From Bacteroides zhangwenhongii (GTDB lineage: Bacteria > Bacteroidota > Bacteroidia > Bacteroidales > Bacteroidaceae), in contig NZ_CP059856.1 in the NCBI RefSeq assembly GCF_009193325.2, forward strand, positions 3,782,001 through 3,846,000: a stretch of DNA of 64,000 nucleotides. Direction: 5' to 3'. This document shows positions 60,867 through 64,000 of this stretch, piece by piece; the stretch's first letter is position 1, and each line of letters opens with the position of its first letter. The translations under genes were made by a program, and so were the position numbers. The notes beneath the pieces are model-generated. The model had not been told where the DNA came from. It saw only the letters and a program-made list of their open reading frames with translations, and searched no databases.

Positions 60867-61166
60867 ATGGCAAAGAAGAGAATAAAGGCTTTCGGGGAGT
60901 GGGTCGAAGACCACCTGCGCCGCGCTTGCGGGGCGCTCTCGCCCGATAAGCGGATTATCGTGATCCTCACGCTGCTCTTGTTCTTTTCCGTCTTGTCGCT
61001 CTACTTTACCGTGTCTTCCATCTACCGCTTCGGCAAGGGAGCCGGGGAACGGATGCAGATACGGCATATCGAGCGGCTGGAACTGGAATTAAGACAACGG
61101 CAGGAGGCCGACAGTGTAAAACATCTAAAAGATTTCAATTATGACGACGAACGAAAAACAGAATAA
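60867..61166 (+). CDS. traL: TraL: DUF3989 membrane protein
   Basis: A 99-residue protein with one membrane helix (about 33-54, 'RIIVILTLLLFFSVLSLYFTVS') and charged ends. Located between traK and traM and overlapping traM by 26 bases, which indicates coupled translation. Confidence 0.88.
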   Translation: MAKKRIKAFGEWVEDHLRRACGALSPDKRIIVILTLLLFFSVLSLYFTVSSIYRFGKGAGERMQIRHIERLELELRQRQEADSVKHLKDFNYDDERKTE

Positions 61167-62421
61167 ACAGCCGGAGGCGGGGAAAAAGGAACTCACGCCC
61201 CGGCAGATACAGATGCGGAAGAAGATGGTGGTCTTCCCGCTCTTTTTCCTGGCCTTTGCCGGGTGCATGTGGCTGATCTTCTCCCCCGGCGAAAAAGAAC
61301 GGGAGGAGCCTTCGGCGGGTTTCAACACGGAGCTGCCGACCCCGGAATCGGAGGGTATCCTCTCGGACAAGCGTGATGCCTACGTGCAGGAGGAGATGCG
61401 GCGCAGGGAGCGGGAAAAGATGCGCTCCTTGCAGGATTTCGCGTTCGGGATGGAGGACGAGGAGGAAGAGCCCGTCATGCCCGCTGCCGTGCCGGATAAG
61501 TCTTCCGGCCCTGCCGGCGGTTCGTCGGGAGCTTTCCGGACTTCCCGTGCCGCCTATGCCGACATCAACCGCCAGTTAGGCAGTTTCTACGAGGAGACCG
61601 CCGGTGAAACGGGGGAAGAGCGCGAGATGCAGGCCCGCATCGAGGAACTGGAACGCCGCCTGGAAGAACAGCAGGCGCAGAAAACGGCCCAGGAGGAGCA
61701 GGTGGCGCTGCTGGAGAAGTCCTACGAGATCGCCGCCCGCTATATGAATGGCGGTCAGGCCCCTGAAGCCCCGCGTCAGAAGACCTCCGTTTCCGGCAAG
61801 GCTTCCGTGCAGCCCGTGCGCCAGGTGCGCCGTAACATCGTGTCGCTGCTCGCCGCCCCGCTGCCCGATTCGGTCTTCGCCCGTGAGTTCGTCAAGCCCC
61901 GGAACTGGGGGTTCAACACGGTGGGGAGCGACCTTCGCGAGCCCGAGCGCAACAGTATCCGTGCCGCCGTGCAGCAAACCGTGACGCTCACCGATGGCGG
62001 GGAGGTTACTTTCCGGCTGCTGGAACCGATGATGGCGGGAGATCTGCTCATCCCCTCGGGTACGCCCGTAACGGGGGCGGCGAGGATCAACGGCGAACGG
62101 CTGACGGTCAAGGTCAGCGCTGTCCAGCACGGCGGGGCGGTCGTTCCGGTCGATCTGTCGGTCTATGACACGAACGGCAACGAGGGTATTCCCGTGCCGG
62201 GGTCGGAAGAACTCAATGCCGTGAAGGAGATCGCCGCCAATATGGGTGCGGGCATGGGCAGCAGTATCACGATCACGGACGATGCCGGTTCGCAACTGCT
62301 CTCCGACCTGGGGCGCAGCGCCATCCAGGGCGTGTCGCAATACGTGAGCAAGAAGATGCGCTCGGTCAAGGTCACGCTCAAGGCCGGTTACAGCGTCCTG
62401 CTGCTCCCGCCCCTTCAATAA
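61141..62421 (+). CDS. traM: TraM: VirB10-like channel protein
   Basis: A 426-residue protein: cytoplasmic start, one membrane helix (about 29-47), a long linker rich in Glu and Arg with a coiled coil (about 155-205), and a C-terminal beta-domain with 'FRLLEPMMAGDLLIPSGTPVTGAARINGERLTVKVSAVQHGGAVVPVDLSVYD', typical of TraM/VirB10. It spans from the inner to the outer membrane part of the channel. Confidence 0.92.
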   Translation: MTTNEKQNKQPEAGKKELTPRQIQMRKKMVVFPLFFLAFAGCMWLIFSPGEKEREEPSAGFNTELPTPESEGILSDKRDAYVQEEMRRREREKMRSLQDFAFGMEDEEEEPVMPAAVPDKSSGPAGGSSGAFRTSRAAYADINRQLGSFYEETAGETGEEREMQARIEELERRLEEQQAQKTAQEEQVALLEKSYEIAARYMNGGQAPEAPRQKTSVSGKASVQPVRQVRRNIVSLLAAPLPDSVFAREFVKPRNWGFNTVGSDLREPERNSIRAAVQQTVTLTDGGEVTFRLLEPMMAGDLLIPSGTPVTGAARINGERLTVKVSAVQHGGAVVPVDLSVYDTNGNEGIPVPGSEELNAVKEIAANMGAGMGSSITITDDAGSQLLSDLGRSAIQGVSQYVSKKMRSVKVTLKAGYSVLLLPPLQ

Positions 62422-62493
62422 GGGTACAAACGACGTACTTCCGTACACCACTGAAAAAATCCATTTTTATCAACAATCAAAAAATTATCGAGT

Positions 62494-63414
62494 ATGAAAA
62501 AGATTCTTCTGGCACTCGCTTTTATCGGGTGCATGTTCGCTGCCCACGCGCAGGAAAAGCCCTCCACGGGCGATTTGTACGACGGTCTTACCCGTCCGCT
62601 GACCTTCAACCGGGTTATCCCGCCCTACGCGCTGGAGGTGACGTTCAGCAAGACCGTTCATGTGATTTTCCCCTCGGCCATCCGTTACGTCGATCTGGGG
62701 TCTTCGGATCTTCTGGCGGCGAAAGCCGACGGCACGGAAAACGTGCTGCGTGTAAAGGCGGCCCTGCGTGATTTCTCGCGCGAGAGCAACCTTTCGGTCA
62801 TTACCGAGGACGGGGCCTATTACAGCTTCAATGTCAAGTATGCCGACGAGCCGGTGAAACTGTCGGTCGAGATGGCGGACTTCCTGCATGGCGGGGAGGC
62901 GGTAAACCGCCCCAATAACGCGCTGGACATCTATTTGCAGGAGTTGGGATGCGAATCTCCGCTGCTGGTCAAACTGATCATGCAGTCCATTTACAAGAAT
63001 GACCGCCGCGAGATCAAGCATATCGGTTGCAAGCGTTTCGGGGTACAATACCTCCTCAAAGGTATCTACGTGCATAACGACCTGCTTTATTTCCACCTCC
63101 AACTGAAAAACTCCTCCAACGTGCCTTTCAACGTGGACTACCTGACGTTCAAGATTACGGACAAGAAGGTGGCCAAACGCACGGCCATCCAGGAGCAGGT
63201 CGTATGGCCCGTGCGGGCGTACAACAACGTGCAGGTCATCGGCGGCAAGCGTACCGAGCGCATGGTCTTCACGCTCCCGAAGTTCACGCTGGCCGACGAC
63301 AAGCAGCTGGTCGTGGAACTGCACGAGCAGCAAGGCGGGCGACACCAGACTTTCACGGTGGAGAATGCCGACCTGGTGCGCGCACGTGTTATCAACGAGT
63401 TAAAGGTAAAGTGA
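62494..63414 (+). CDS. traN: TraN: VirB9-like channel protein
   Basis: A 306-residue protein with signal peptide (cut after AHAQ, about residue 19) and 'GLTRPLTFNRVIPPYALEVTFSKTVHVIFPSAIRYVDLGSSDLLAAKADGTENVLRVKAA', the TraN/VirB9 start domain. The leader carries CCACTGAAAAAATCC (62447-62461). Confidence 0.92.
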   Translation: MKKILLALAFIGCMFAAHAQEKPSTGDLYDGLTRPLTFNRVIPPYALEVTFSKTVHVIFPSAIRYVDLGSSDLLAAKADGTENVLRVKAALRDFSRESNLSVITEDGAYYSFNVKYADEPVKLSVEMADFLHGGEAVNRPNNALDIYLQELGCESPLLVKLIMQSIYKNDRREIKHIGCKRFGVQYLLKGIYVHNDLLYFHLQLKNSSNVPFNVDYLTFKITDKKVAKRTAIQEQVVWPVRAYNNVQVIGGKRTERMVFTLPKFTLADDKQLVVELHEQQGGRHQTFTVENADLVRARVINELKVK

Positions 63415-63415
63415 T

Positions 63416-64000
63416 ATGAAACGGGCGATATTCATTCTCACGCTGGGGTTATGCCTCCTCCTTTCGGACGGGGCGCACGCCCAGCGTGCCCTGCCCGCCA
63501 TGCGCGGGCTGGAAATACGGGGAGGCATGGCCGACGGCTTCTATACCCGGGACAGCCGCAGCGAAACGGGCTACTGGTTCGGGCTGGCCATGAGCCGCTA
63601 CGCGAAGAATGCCGACAAGTGGGTGTTCGGCGCGGAGTTCCTGAACCGTTATTACCCCTACAAGTCGGAACGTATCCCTGTGGCGCAGTTCACTGCCGAG
63701 GGCGGTTACTATTACAAGTTCCTCGCCGACCCGTCCAGGACTTTTTTCTTCTACCTCGGCGGCTCGGCGCTGGCCGGTTACGAGAGTGTGAACCGGGGCG
63801 AAAGGCGGCTCTATGACGGCTCTACGCTCCGCCACCGCGACCGTTTCCTCTATGGCGGGGCCGTCACGCTGGAGGTCGATGCGTACCTGACCGACAGGAT
63901 TATCCTCTCGCTGACGGGGCGTGAGCGTATCCTATGGGGCACTACAACGGGACATTTCCACGCGCAGTTCGGCCTGGGCGTGAAATTCATAATCCATTAA
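63416..64000 (+). CDS. traO: TraO: outer-membrane-type conjugal transfer protein
   Basis: A 194-residue protein with signal peptide (cut after AHAQ, about residue 24). The mature part has amphipathic beta-strands, ends with Phe/His-rich 'GHFHAQFGLGVKFIIH' and resembles a small beta-barrel. The stop TAA is the last codon of the window, so the gene is complete. The following genes (traP, traQ and others) are outside. Confidence 0.88.
   Translation: MKRAIFILTLGLCLLLSDGAHAQRALPAMRGLEIRGGMADGFYTRDSRSETGYWFGLAMSRYAKNADKWVFGAEFLNRYYPYKSERIPVAQFTAEGGYYYKFLADPSRTFFFYLGGSALAGYESVNRGERRLYDGSTLRHRDRFLYGGAVTLEVDAYLTDRIILSLTGRERILWGTTTGHFHAQFGLGVKFIIH

Noticed and set aside
1..64000. tRNA or rRNA genes and insertion sequences with transposase
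   Set aside because: No cloverleaf-type, rRNA-like or transposase sequence was noticed when reading the window; the only mobile elements supported are the ICE, the cassette array and the group II intron.

Overview
The window comes from a member of the Bacteroidales (Bacteroides/Parabacteroides type). The evidence is a SusC/SusD pair, promoters of the form TTTG-N20-TAnnTTTG, A-rich leaders, and a conjugation module ordered as in CTnDOT/CTnERL-type conjugative transposons (ICEs). Three base-composition zones are visible: a moderate-GC chromosomal piece (about 1-6.6 kb), a GC-rich ICE backbone (about 6.8-21.4 kb and 45.7-64 kb), and a strongly AT-rich insert (about 22.9-42 kb).

Layout. 34-6481 (minus): a glycan-uptake type operon (SusC, SusD, two surface lipoproteins). 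6849-10861 (plus): an AraC-type regulator, RteC, two small Xis2c/Xis2d-like HTH proteins and a DUF1016 nuclease. 10925-21418 (minus): a giant methylase-helicase (BmhA-like), DUF1896, topoisomerase III, a small membrane protein and a DUF4099/DUF3945 protein. 21731-42003 (plus): an XerD-like tyrosine recombinase followed by an array of about 28 small gene cassettes. 42.0-45.6 kb: array edge with related membrane proteins, a lipoprotein, an LRR protein and gene debris. 45786-49394 (minus): mobC, mobB and mobA. 49395-50097: likely oriT region. 50098-64000 (plus): traA to traO, with traG split by a group II intron (54187-56565). No ICE integrase is seen; it must lie outside the window or be absent.

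The most notable system is the cassette array. Each gene is followed by a site of about 50 nt: a left box ending TAACA, an imperfect inner hairpin that often carries one unpaired base at a fixed place, and a right core CA|TTA. The first 7-12 bases of each cassette (TTAnn...) are the reverse complement of the bases just before and within its own terminal TAA box, in 22 distinct cassettes (21 perfectly, one with a mismatch). Three exact duplications (cassettes 1=5, 3-4=18-19, 8=24) begin and end at CA|TTA, which marks the crossover point. This is the logic of integron attC sites, but the recombinase has XerD-like catalytic spacing and no IntI-type insertion. The cargo looks like orphan immunity genes (SUKH/SMI1-KNR4, Imm51, Imm22, DUF4241, ankyrin, LRR, propeller) with no toxin genes. 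It fits what has been described as recombinase-associated acquired interbacterial defence (rAID) clusters of Bacteroidales. The complementary termini, the crossover base and the candidate attI-like first site are read here directly from sequence.

The parts fit together as follows. The ICE backbone mobilises the element (RteC/Xis/Exc-type control, MobABC processing, TraA-O secretion channel). The embedded cassette platform collects and reshuffles immunity genes that could protect the host against toxins of competing bacteria.
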